Source: Asterochloris sp. CNOR1 (taxonomy: Eukaryota > Chlorophyta > Trebouxiophyceae > Trebouxiales > Trebouxiaceae). Taken from it: a stretch of 64,000 nucleotides of DNA. Position numbers and translations under genes: made by a program. The stretch spans positions 3,720,001 to 3,784,000 of the forward strand of contig OZ017750.1 in the NCBI GenBank assembly GCA_963969365.1, in the 5' to 3' direction. The notes beneath the pieces are model-generated. The model was not told the origin of the DNA, did no database searches, and was given only the letters and a program-made list of their open reading frames with translations. Of this stretch, positions 1-11,800 are shown piece after piece (within the stretch, counting starts at the first letter, position 1; each line of letters starts with the position of its first letter).

Positions 1-1535
1 GCCTGGCCTCTGCTGCTGCTGATGCTCTGCTGCAGATTCCTGAGGCACTGTGTCACCCTTGCCCTCGTGACTCGGCTGCTCCACTGCAGCAGAGCTCTTA
101 CGTCTGTGGCGGCGCCTGGCAGAGCGGGAGGGTGAGGAGGCTGCCACGGCCAGCTCAGCCTGCATCTCCGGCTGCTGCTGCAGAGATGTGAAGGAGCCAA
201 AGCGCAGCTCCCTGCACAGGGCACATCTTGCGTCACTGCCAAGGTGCAGATACGGATGAACTAGCAGTGAAGGCTTGCCCCTAAATGATGTGGAGCACAG
301 CTCCCTTCCATCAAAACACACCCTGAGTGTACACCTAGGTTCAGACTGATTTGTTGAAGCTGTGCGGAAGCATGCGCCAGGGGCTATGCATCAGGCGCAC
401 ATGCCATGCGAGTGTTGTGCCGGCTGCTCGCTGAGCAGGCTGTGCAACAGCTGTAGAGCGGCGATCCAGCAGCAGGGGCTTGTACGGCACTGGTGGGACA
501 GCAGAGCCTAGCTCAGGGGTGCAAGCCATCACTGCAAGCTACTTTGTTGCCTGTCAACTATTGCTGATGGCCCTGACCGAAGACTTGCACCAGAAATTGA
601 CCATCCACTGCTTTTCCGTGCTGCATTGTATGATCAATGTATGAAGGCCTTCTCAGACTTGTGGGCAAGTCTAGGGTCAAGGCCCCACACCCACAGAAAG
701 CAACAGCCAGTGAGTGCAGATGCAGGCCCCAGTTGCCTGCACCTCTGCCCCAAACCCACAGAGAGTGGCAGCCAGCGAGTGCATATGCAGCACCCCAAGC
801 ACTAGCTGCAAATGCGACGCAAGCAAGTGCACCTGGGCGCAACAGCTCCTTGGGGGCCGGCAGCATCCCCAACGCTGGCAGCATCAGTCTCATCAGCCTC
901 CGAGTCGTGCTGTTCGGAGCCAGAGTCAGCGCCAAGCAGCTGGTCCAGACCGTGATGAACGCTCTTGCGCCGCTGTCGCCGCCGTGCAGCTCTGGAGCGC
1001 ACAGGGGCGCCCTGCTCGGGCTGCTGCAGGGCACCCTCGGGTGGGTTTCCTGCCTGCAGATATGAGAGGCAACATCAGGGTGCCGTGCCTGCAGATGTGA
1101 GAGGCAACATCAGGGTGCCCTCACTGCAGACATGAGAGGCAACACGTATGCAGAATTGAGGTGGAGAATGCTGGTGAGCAGCTTGCTCCGCAAGGAAGGA
1201 CCGCTGCGGCTGAGCAAGCCCGATGCAGGCCAAGCGATGATTGGTTGGAATTGGCTACCTCATGGACCGGTGAGCTGAGCTGTGCTGCCCCCACTTTGAC
1301 TGTGGCAGCAAAGGTCTGGAGAGTCCATTGCTGAGCCCCCTTCCGATGGGCTTACTTGTGGTCTGATTGCCTTAATGCCAGATGCCTGCCTGGCCTCATC
1401 GGGGTGCTTAGCTTGTTTGCTGATGACGGTCTCAACGTCCTCATCTGGCACCTCTGCTGCTGAGTGCCTGACTTGGCTGGTTGACATATGCCCCAGCACT
1501 GCCCCTGCTGCAATTGCCAACTGCATGCAAGCCAT
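1..1535 (-). CDS. Arg/Gln-rich protein of unknown function (partial, runs off left edge)
   Basis: Three consecutive minus-strand exons join in phase: 1535 (or 1487) to 1356, 1053 to 833, and 211 down past position 1. Junctions are CAA|GTAAGC to CTGCAG|GCAGG, then CCCAG|GTGCAC to GTGCAG|GGAGC. The start is either of two in-frame ATGs, at 1535 or 1487. The first exon is acidic (motif EVPDEDVETVISKQ). The second contains the basic motif RSRAARRRQRRKS followed by an acidic stretch (SEQHDSEADETD). The third reads ELRFGSFTSLQQQPEMQ, then a second basic motif SRSARRRHRRKSS and a Gln run near the window edge. The two basic motifs suggest nuclear localisation or nucleic-acid binding, but I recognise no family. 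It is divergent from the helicase gene. The consistent phases argue that it is real; the function is not inferable. Confidence 0.6.
1055..1145. repeat. 35-bp tandem repeat at an acceptor (about 3 copies)
   Basis: Three copies of a 35-bp unit carrying CTGCAG and GAGAGGCAACA, starting at about 1054, 1089 and 1124. They lie directly upstream, on the minus strand, of the acceptor of the second exon of the left-edge gene, so that acceptor context is iterated. Confidence 0.8.
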
Positions 1536-2851
1536 GAAGCAGTAAGCAAATGTAACCCATGAAGCAGTAAGCAAGCAGCGTTCGGGAATATGAGGGACCA
1601 GCTGGATGACAGGCCTGCTGTGGAAAGCCTTGCCTTGCGCAAGGCGCCTGCCATTGAATTGCCTCAGCTCTCAGCGCTTACACCGCAAACGACGCATGAA
1701 ATAGGTCATCTGACATGAATAACGCACATGAGGCAGCTGATGTCTGATCGTGGCATTTTGAAGCGCTGACGGCGTCATGTGAGCTTTGCCGGACAAGCAG
1801 AGATGCTTTCATGGGTATATAGCAAGTTGGAGTCAGTTCTGAGTGGTGTTCAGGCCCAGGCCTGAGCTTTGACATGCAGCAGGAAGCAGTCACGGTTCCT
1901 GAGGCCATCAGCACTCCTGAGCATGGCATTGAAGGTCACGTCCAGGCACAGGGGGTGGTGGAGTCCTCCTTTCAGAAGCTCAGACGCAGTTGGATGAACC
2001 TGCTGGCAAGCCAGCTGGCATGCAGTAGCGTGTCACGGCTGGGGGAGCAAGCATGGCTTCTTCTGAGTATTGCAATCGATCAGGGTGAGACAACACAGCG
2101 CACCATGGTGGCTGTGGCCAGTTGCATTCGTGCCCTGCATGTGCTCAGGACTTTTGAGCAGCTCATGGGCCAAGGCAAGCATGCAACAGAGGCAACAGTG
2201 CAGTCCACATGATCAGGGGCACCTGGTGGCATGGATGCAGGCTGCCTCTGGCTGGCTAACTGGGACAGCAGATGGGTTTACAAGAGTTGCAAGATCATTG
2301 AGTTCATGAACCCCAGCTCAGCCACCTGCTGTCCGGCAGCCGCCACATGTGTGTGTGCTGCACAGCAGATGACAAAGCACCGTGGGGGACTTGCAAGCTC
2401 AGAATAACACATTTCAGGTGTCCTCATGATGGTGGACACCTGACTGATGGACGAGATGGACAGCTAAATGACAAGCTGCAGCCGAGGCTCCAGGTTAGGC
2501 AAGGTCTTGTGCAGCAATGTCACAACATCATTGGACCACAACATCATTGCCGATGCGCACCTCCCTCAATGTACGCCGAATTTCTGTTGTTCGGCTTCTT
2601 TAAGCAAATTGATGTTGACGCTTGACGGGATGCATTAAGGCCACTCGTTTTCGGGATGTAGCATGGCTTTAGTTTTAGGTCATCTGTCAAATAGACAGAT
2701 ATAAAGATAACGCATTGAGGAGGCATCAGCTGCCTGATTGTGGCATCTCGAAGTTGCTGAGCGTCAATCGGGTTCGGATATGGCGTGGCCATTAGCAGGG
2801 ATAGATTCACGGACCTCCTGTGTACATAGCCACTGGAGCCAGATCTAAGCG
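1536..2851. other. Divergent intergenic region
   Basis: This separates the start of the left-edge minus gene from the DDX60-like start at 2852. It contains the decayed duplicate of the helicase first exon (about 1690-2230, see separate entry). An AT-richer stretch (about 2570-2720) immediately precedes the helicase and could hold promoter elements; I can name no specific element. No further gene is supported here. Confidence 0.5.
1690..2230 (+). repeat. Decayed upstream duplicate of the helicase first exon
   Basis: This block is a diverged copy of about 2690-3215. Shared segments in the same order include the stretch before the ATG, the ATG-CAGCAGGAAGCAG start, the coding motif ESSFQKL(R)RSWMNLL, and the downstream tract ending CAGTCCAC(A/T)TGATCAGGGGC. 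In the real exon the donor is CTGCTG|GTGAGT; in this copy it is CTGCTG|GCAAGC, so the GT is lost. It could be a dead exon or an alternative first exon with a GC donor. The offset is about 1.0 kb. Confidence 0.85.
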
Positions 2852-5800
2852 ATGTCGCCAGGCCTGACCCCTGACATGCAGCAGGAAGCAGCCAACATTC
2901 CTGAGACCATCAAAACTTCTGGATCTGACGAGGATGGTGACGTCCAGGCACAGAGGGTGGTGGAGTCTTCCTTCCAGAAGCTCAGACCCAGCTGGATGAA
3001 CCTGCTGGTGAGTCAGTCGCATGTCACGACTGGGGGAGCCAGCATGGCTTCTTCTAGATATTGGAAGGATCAGGTTGAGACAGATCATCGCTTCATGATG
3101 GCTGTGGCCGGCGGCAGTCATGCCCTCCAGGTGCTCAGGACTTTCAAGCAGCTCATGGGCCAAGGCAACCATCCAATAGACGCAATCTCGCAGTCCACTT
3201 GATCAGGGGCTACTGGCGGCGTGAATGCAGCCAGAGGCAGCGGGCCTGCAGGGCAGCCTGACACTGCTACAGGTCCTTTGAACTTGCCGCTTGACTCCAT
3301 ATGTAACTGACTCACTCCTTGAGCCTGGTGAGATGAACAGATTTTGGCACGGCATGCAATGGCGACACCACATTCAAGCAAGTGCCCTACATGACGTGCA
3401 GCCGCATGGCCTGGCAATGCGTCGGGCCTGCCTTGCCATGTAGCGCTGCTCCGCATGCTCTGCCACCTGTCACTCTGCGCCAATTTTGCTGCAGGACGAC
3501 CTGGGCAGCATCGACCACTTCATCATCGAGGGCGACGCGCTGCTGCTGGACCTGCTCAGCTCTGCCCGCCTCGACTTTGCGCACGGTGTGCAGCAAGCCA
3601 CCTCCAGGACGCAGCGCAGGCTGTCGCTGGGGCATGCAATATTCTTTGTTGGCTGCCATGCCATGCCACGCCATGCCATCCCATGCGCTCCTGCTGGACC
3701 CGCTCAGCTCCGCCTGGCTGCGAGCACAGTGCATGGGACAGTGCACCCCCTCATCGTGCAGCCTGTCGCCTGTGGGCAGTTAAACACAGAATGACACCCT
3801 CTAGGTGGCAGATGCACACATGTGGAAGGCAGTGCGCAGCGCAGCATCCTGTGACCTCAGCAATGACAGTCTGCAGGACAGGCTGGCACAGTGTGCCCTG
3901 CAGCTGGGGTGGGGGCCCTGAGCGCTTGCACACCATGCGCTTTGCATGCACTGCCAGGTGCTGCGCCTGACACCAGGCGGAGCATGATGAGCTCAAGCAG
4001 CACAGCATATCACAGCAGTCGAACTGGTGCAGATGGTCTTAGTATAAAACAGCCGCAGAAGTGACTGCCTGGGCATGGCTGCCTTCCGGAGCTGCATCAC
4101 TGTGTGAGGGGCTTGAGGTGTTGGAGTTGCTGACTGCAACATGCTGTTTGTTGACCGAATTTGCAGCAGCAACAAGCCTCCGTCCAGCAGCCCAGCAGGG
4201 ACAGCCAGCAAGCTAAGCCTTCCAATGCCACCTGCAAGTGGCCATGTCTTTGAGGTTGATCTGTGGCCTAGAGCAAGCCACAATCACTGGCCTGACACTG
4301 CACTGTAAAGCGCCATCACAAAGCTTGGCTGCCCCTGCAGACGGCCAACAAACAGCTTTGTGCCTCTTACTGTGCGGCCTGCAGGCGCTAGGCCTGAGTC
4401 CCAGCGAAAACACTTCTGTGCTCCCCTGATGTCTACTGGGAAGCATGCCAGCACATGTACTTGCCCATCTGCAGGCGGCCAGTTCCTGCAGCTCATCTGG
4501 GGCCTGGAGCAGATCATCGCCCGTCTGGCAGCCTGCCAAAATGCCCACTTTAAGGTTGTCTTTTTTGAGCAGCAGCGGACGCTGTGGCAGCATGAGCCCT
4601 CCCTACTCTTGGCCAGGGACCTGGCCGAGCACCACCTGCGCAGTGTGCTGCATGTTGAGGTGCTGAGCATGGACAGCTGGTGGAGCCCCGAGTGGAGGCA
4701 GTACCTGGCAGAGGTGGGCTCCTGCAGCAATTTCTTGCGCAGCTACGTCTAAACAGGGCTACTGGGCAGCCCTGATAGGGGTCTACTCTCCTGCTATTGG
4801 TCCACGTAGAGCTGCAGTGAGGTTTGGAGCATGGTTTTGCAGTGTGTCTCGCCTTGAGGTGCTGTGAGTAAACAGTTGGTGGATCCCGGAGTGGAGGCAG
4901 TGCTTGACAGTATTTCTTTGCCTTGCAAAGTCTGCAGCCTTCCTGCTTGCAGATGCAGTGGTGTACCTGGAACGACAGCGCCTAGCAGTGGCAGGCACCA
5001 GAACTTGCAGCACCAACACCCAATCTGCTATTGAGCCGCTGTGAGTCGGCAGCTGGCAGAGCGCTGCATGGTGGCACTACCTGGTAGAGACAGCTTCCTG
5101 CAGGATCTGAAGCCGTTGCACCTCGCTGTTCTCATGGATGTGCCCGCAGAAGCTGGGGACCCAATCACAGGCTGAGGGAATGCCTGCCAAGGAGTTGAGA
5201 CTGAGCTGTCAGTGTCTGGTCACAACCAGCCGACGGGCTTCCTGTCTGCAGGCGGCTCCCGCGTTCATCCTGCTGACAGACCTGCCAAGGAGTCAAGCCT
5301 GAACTATTCGTCTCTGGTCACAATCAGCCGAAGGGCTTTCTGTCTGCAGGCGGCTCCCGTATTCATCCTGCTGACAGACCTGCCCGGGCCCCAGGCCGAG
5401 CAGCGGCTCAGCACGGCCCAGAAGCTGATGCAGGCGGCCTCCCTGTTCCACCTGAGCCACCACACAGCTGGCCACATCACCCAGGTGGCGTTCCTGCCGG
5501 AGTTGCATTTTCAGCAGGTGGGCTGCTTCAGCTTGCAAGGCCCCATGGAGCCCAGCTCCACATTCCCAGCAGCAACTTTCCCACTCACAACAAGGCAGCA
5601 TGCTCCTGCCTGGTGCGCTGTGCACAGCGTGCATTCGCATCACCAGGGGCATCATACATCAGGGCCCTTGCAGTGCAAGCTTGGCTGGTGCGCCTCACTG
5701 TCAGGCAGGCCTTTGCTTTGGCGCTCATAGTGCCCTGGAATCTCTGCGGGGCATGGTAGAATTTGGTCTACCCTGTGCAGACCGATCGCTTGTGGTTCTT

Positions 5801-8800
5801 CCTTAGCAGATGGAAGGGCGTGAATAGTTAGCAGACACATGCCTTCGTGGCATCAAGTGACCCCTACTCGGCATGGAGGTGTTTGCCAGACTAGCGCCAG
5901 GAAACATTGGCGTTGGGTGCCATTGCTGCTGCAGGTTGTGTCGGAATTAGATACAGCATCATGACATTTGCCTGACTGCTGCTGAAATGCCTGTTGATGT
6001 GCAGTCTTGCTGTTGCAGGATGTGTGTTTTGTATTTGGATGTAGTCAGCGGGCCTTCCTGGGGCTGGAAACTCCTGGTGATGGGGTTTCTTGCTGCTGCA
6101 GGATGTGGTGTTTGGCTTTAGATGCAGCCGGCTGGTGGCCAGTCGCACGCATATAGGCCCAAGCGCAGGGACACTGCAGGCTGCACAGACTGCCGGCATC
6201 GAGGCTTGCGCTCAGCTGGGAGGGGCACCGACCGAGACGGCCATGGCCCTGCAACTCTGTGATGCCGAAACCCTGCAGGGTGAGCTGGTGCCAGCAGGGG
6301 GATGCCTGGCAGAGCTGGCCCCAGCGCACTGCTCATGGCAAGCACAGCCCCCTTCTGACATTGCTACATTGCCCAAGGTCTCAGCACTGCCCTCCAATGC
6401 TGGCAAGCCTGGCATGAAGCGCCTACTGAGCGTTTCTGCAGCATTGCTGTTCAAATCAGCAGCCTGCATGTTTTCATGTTGTGCAGCACCTCCTGCAATG
6501 CTTTCAAGCGGGAGCTCTGTGCATTGCAGCTGCTGACTGCAGCCCAACGCTGCCGGTGCAGGCACCGGCCTTACGCCCCTGTGGCGTACTCGCGCAGGGA
6601 CTGCTGTCTGCGCTGCTCTTGTGGGGCAGGCAGCACCGTGCGACCCCAAGCACCTCCCAGTCTTGGTGAGTCCTGCTGCATGCTTATGTTGTGGGACCTC
6701 CCGCAGAACCAGTAGTTTTTCTGGACAGCCCCTGAAGCCATGTCTGCCATGGTGGCTGCCTCCGCGAATGCGTCTGATGCCCAGAAGCAACCATGGCCTC
6801 ACGACCTGCGGCTGCGGCGAAGCACAGCTGCCCCAGCGTGATTGTCCAAGACAGCGTGTGCTCTGGTAGTGTATCTGCACTCAAGAGGTGCAATTTGGCA
6901 GTGTGCTTTGCCTCTGGCAGTGCACACGCTCTCAGGACGTGCCTCTTCATAGCCGTGCACGTGCACGCCAGAGGTGTGGGGCTGCGCTGTCGGACTCACC
7001 TCCATGCGCCTTCTCAAGAGCAGACTTCGCAAGCCAAATTGGTTTGATGCTGCTGTCTGTCTCAAAGAGCAGCGATGCTGACACAAACCCTACCTCTTGC
7101 TGATGCAGTCTATCCTGATAGGAAGACATGCTGGCACAACCCTTGATGATTCTGTGATCTGCTGAGGCTGTCTGTCCTGAAGATCTGTCCCTGCCTGCAG
7201 GTGTATGCCTGGTGCCTGCACGAGGCCCTGCTGCAGACCCTGGCGCTGCCCCAGCGCGCCCTCACGCTGCCAGAATCGGTTGCCGAGCCTGCCCCGCTGC
7301 TGGCAGCCCTGCCAGGCTTCCTGCAGGCAGTGTGCAGCGGCCTGCACCAGCTGCTGGCGGGCAGCCCGCCCAGCCCAAGCTCCCCAAACCCTACATCTGA
7401 CCCCGCAGGGCACGACCTGGCCAGCTGTGCCGATCTGCTGGATGGGCGCATCATGCACATCCTGGTGCACAGCCTGAGCGCCCACCAGGCGCTGGGGCTG
7501 CCAGAGCAGGTCGCGCAGGCAGCCAGCGGGCTGCTGGCGGCCGTCTTCAGCCTGGCCGGCAGGGGCGTGCCCACCAGCGACCCTCTGCTGGAGGCGGCGG
7601 AGCAGTGTGCGGCAGCCCCTGTGCCAGAGGCTGAGGCGCTTGGCAGCGGCAGCCACCCTGAGGGTAGAGCCAATGGTCACGCGGGGCTGCCAGACCCAGT
7701 CATGGGTCATGGGCTGGTGCAGGCCTTCCTGGGCAGTTGCAACACTGACGAGACCGACGACGAGGATGCTGACTGCAACACGTGAGGCCTTCTGCGCCGA
7801 CCCAACCCTAAACCCTGTGAGGGGGTGTTCAGACATCGTGTGGACCTGAGCAGGGTGGTTCAGTCATAGCTTTGTGGGAGGAGGGTGCATTGCTTGGTGG
7901 GCAGGAGCGCTGACCTGCATAGGAGAGCTGCCCTGCTCTCACACCGAGCAGTCATGAGCATTTGGGCTGGGTGGTCGACTCTCTGGAGCCAACCTTCCGG
8001 TGCGACTGAAGGCACCAGGCCACCTCAGCAGTTCCCTCGAGAGACTCTGGGCTTGCCTGATGCACATGTACATCAATTCACACTCAGCAGCCACAAGCGT
8101 ATGTGCAGGGTGGAGTCGCTGGAGCCCGCCTTCCTGGTGCTGACCGAGGATGACAAGGCAGACATGCAGAAGTGGATGGAGGCTCCCCTGATAGACGTGG
8201 CCAAGGGGTGCCGCTACCTGAGGCCCTTCCAGCGCCGCAAGGTGCAGCAGCTGCTGACCTCGCTGGAGGCCAGCGTGTTCAAGCCATCCGAGGCTCAGGA
8301 CCGCCAGCGTGAGATGCGCCAGCAGGTCCGCGAGTGGATCCAGCAGTTCCAGGAGCGCATCAATCAGCTTCAGGTGAGACAGGCAGGAAACATGCTTGGG
8401 GTGGAAGCACTTCAGCAGGCACAGCAGTCTGTTGCAAGTGGATCCAGGAACGCGTCACCCAGCTTCAGGTCAGTGGGGCAGGAAAAGTGCTCATGGTGGG
8501 ACACCTGTGCCGGTAGGGCAGGTCTGCATGTGAGTCCAGCAGTTCCACGGGTGCGTCACTGCTTCAGGTGAGACAGGAGCAGGAACGATCTGGCATTGGA
8601 AACAAAGCGTGGGCACAGCAGCTTCTGGAAGTGGATCCAGCAACAAATGATCCTAGAGCCTAGAGCGCATCGCTCGGCTTCTGATGGAATGGATACGCAA
8701 AATGCCTTGGGTTTGAAACCCAAACAAACATGGAGCTTGGGAGTGTCACGACGGTGCCTCATTACAGCTGCCTGCATGCAAAGAGCTTTGACAGCAGCCC

Positions 8801-11800
8801 CCTCAGTGGATGCAGCAGCTTCAGGAGCTCAAACATCCAGTTGCACAGGGGCAGAAGGTGACCTGGAATGAGCTCGGCACACACGCTTGCAGCATAGCTG
8901 GGTAGGGCATGACCTGGCCTGCTCAGTACCCTTGGGGACTGCTGCTTGCCCAATGCAGTAGAATGTCTCTGACTTCCAGCATGTCCAGGAATGGATGACC
9001 CAGGTGTGGCATGGGCTACTTTTCAGCTGCATAACACAGGCTCCAGGTGGTGCTGAAGTGGCAGAGGTATCATTGCGGCCTGGGCTGGCTTCAGATGCGC
9101 TCTGCAGAAAAGAGGGTCGCATAGAAGGGGCAGGCAGTTTTGCTTTTCAGAGTTCACTTCACATGGCGTGATTTTGGTTGTCTGCAGAGCGACCACTTGC
9201 AGCCTAGATGCGCAGCCGAGTGTCATTGTCGATGCCAAATGCCCTCGTCCCTTGCACGTCCCAACGCCTTGCTCACATAGCTCTTGCTGCTCTGCAGGTA
9301 CGCTGCTGAGCCCGGTCACACAATGCCGGCAGCGCCCAACATAGTCTCATTGTGTCGTTGCTGCTATGCAGAGTCGTCACTTGCACAACTACGCAGACAC
9401 GCTGAGCCAGCAGGTGTTTAGCAGCTCAGCGCAGAAGGGCGCCACATCTGGCGGCAGCAGGCAGCCCCAGCCTGGGCGGGGCAAGGCTGCAAAGCCCGTC
9501 AAGCTGAGCAAGGCTGAGCAGATCAAGTGAGCTGCTGTGCAGCATCAGATGTGTGTGCCCTGTCCATGTGCCTGAAAAGACACCTGCGAAGCATCGCAGC
9601 TGTGCCCAGTCCATGTGCCCGAAGGGACACCTGCGAAGCGTCGCAGCTGTGCCCAGTCCATGTGCCCGAAGGGACACCTGCGAAGCGTCGCAGCTGTGCC
9701 CAGTCCATGTGCCCGAAGGGACACCTGCGAAGCGTCGCAGCTGTGCCCTGTCCATGTGCCTGAAGGGACACCTGCCAAGCGTCGCAGCTGTGCCCTGTCC
9801 ATGTGCCCGAAGGGACACCTGCCAAGCGTCGCAGCTGTGCCCTGTCCATGTGCCTGAAGGGACACCTGCCAAGCATCGCAGCTGTGCCCAGTCCATGTGC
9901 CCGAAGGGACACCTGCGAAGCATCGCAGCTGTGCCCTGTCCATGTGCCTGAACGGACACCTGCAAAGCATCGCAGCTGTGCCCTGTCCATGTGCATCATC
10001 GCAGCTGTGCCCTGTCCATGTGCCTGAAGGGACACCTGCAAAGCATCGCAGCTGTGCAAATTGTCTGAATTTCAATATACTGCATGCTCAGCAGCTGTGA
10101 AGTACTGGGGTTGTGATGGGCATTCGTCAGAATAACTGCAAGGGCCACTGCTTGGCCTGTGTGGCTGTGCAGCAGGCAGTCTCCTGTGCTTCGGCTACTG
10201 CGATTGCGCAGCTCTGATCACCTGAGAGGACCTCGGACTGAGCAGCAGTCGACAGGCTTTCTCGCCTCAAGGCATGTGGTGTGGGCAGTACAATCAGTGT
10301 CAGCCCCCTCCTTGCCACCTGTGACGCACTGCACGTGCAGGGCTGACAACACAGCCCGCAAGCAGGACAAGGGGGCCAACCAGCAGGTTGGCAGGTGGGA
10401 CGTGAAGCGCAAGGAGTTTGAGTCGGAGATCAGCCGCAACGGGTGGACGCCCGCTGCCCAGGCCAGGGCCGATGCCTTCCTGCGTGAATGCGAAGGCGCA
10501 CCAGGCAAGCGCTGGGCAACATGTGCACGCATGTCCCCCGCGGTCGAGCATCAGGTGCCTGCCAAGGATGTCAATTCTGGCTATGTTCTAAAGAATATTC
10601 ATTGGCTGCATGTGTCCATGTGAGCACACCAGGCAAGCCCATGCCTGATCTCACCCCCGCAGTAGCCAGCCGCCTGCTGCTCCAAATAGGCAGAAGCCTG
10701 TGCAACCTCTAATCATGTGCATGCACAGACCTCCTGCTTCACGTCAGCTGCATGCAACTGCTGAAGCTTTGTGTGCTGTTCCTTTGGTGCAGATGTGGCC
10801 GCAGCTGTGGCCCTCTTCAGCCTGCAGCACAGTGTGGCGGCCTGGAAGACGAGCTGCCTGAAGCAGAAGGGGGAGCAGTCAGCTGAGGCAAATGGGCGGG
10901 AGACGCCGGACGCCACTGTGGATTTGCTGAAACAGTCCGGCTGGCGGCAGCTGCGGGGCAGTGCTGAGCATGCGCAGGTGAGGGTAGCCACCTGATCTGT
11001 AGGGCAGCGCCAAGCATTTGCCTGATATTTGCAGAGCTTGTGGTGCAACTTGAGGGTTCATGCACAGCCTGCAAGCAGCTGGGCAAGCCTGCACTTTACC
11101 AGTTGCATGGCAGAGCATGAGGTTTACTTTGTCTTAGACCTCATGCCCCAGTGCACAAGTGGCAGGACAAAGACCCAGCTCTTGGCTCTCTTTGTGGGGA
11201 GATCTGGGGTGATGCACGCTCTGCAGCCTCTGCAGGCGGCTGCTCAGGGCTGACAAAATACCTGTGTCACACCATCTGCATTGCAGCGCCAATCACCTGC
11301 AGCTAGGGGAGACCCTCATCGCGTTACAGCTGTGCTAAGCCCCTCTGAGGCGTGGCAGGGGCTGCTGCATAGGCCATGCAGCTGTGCCCCTTACAAGCAC
11401 CTGCGAATGGAGTGACAGACACATGCGTCAGGGGGTTTGCAGCTGCGCAAGCAGCCAACAAGGACCACCTGAGGCCTCCAGCCGCCATGGCAATGTGGCC
11501 TGGGCACGCAATAGGGTCCTGCATGCAGCCGCAACGCTTGATGCTCACTGTCTGCACTGGATGCTTGGCTGCATGCCAGGAGGCAGGTCTGCCTTTTGCC
11601 GTGGCCGCTGCTGAATGTCACTTTTGTTGCGCTGCCGGGGTGGGGCCCTGCAAACTGTTGGTGCTGCCTTGCAGCTGCGTCACCTGCTGCACCATCTGCT
11701 GCACCACAGTGCCAGGCATATGCATATGTGCAGGGCGAGGGCGCGGATGGCAGCTCAGGCACCAATGTTTCACTCAACACCCTTGCCGCTTTCTATGCAG

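Larger units (their letters stand above)
2852..9526 (+). other. DDX60 N-terminal region (exons 1-9)
   Basis: Family-typical landmarks: [16 protein letters not shown] (exon 2), [18 protein letters not shown] and [14 protein letters not shown] (exon 3, the 'GGQF...VVFF' block), [11 protein letters not shown] (exon 4), [10 protein letters not shown] (exon 7), and a charged helical exon 8 with [15 protein letters not shown] and [14 protein letters not shown]. Exon 7 is the largest (581 bp) and contains a low-complexity Ser/Pro patch and an acidic end (DETDDEDAD). Exon 9 ends with the basic linker KLSKAEQIK, which continues in exon 10 as [11 protein letters not shown]. These assignments rest on remembered human DDX60 sequence. 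Confidence 0.8.

Noticed and set aside
6212-6880. 222-codon minus-strand open frame
   Set aside because: Antisense of DDX60 exons 5-6; the plus-strand exons join in phase.
7803-7816. CCCTAAACCCT, resembling plant telomere repeat
   Set aside because: Only about one and a half units; likewise TTTAGGG near 17015 and 34524. Too short to mean an interstitial telomere.
7090-7836. 248-codon minus-strand open frame
   Set aside because: Antisense of the large GC-rich DDX60 exon 7, which fits the family on the plus strand.
9426-10100. Several open frames of 130-180 codons on both strands with Cys/Pro/Arg repeats
   Set aside because: They are generated by the 47-bp minisatellite, whose length is not a multiple of three, so the same array is open in several frames. 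It lies in an intron of the helicase.
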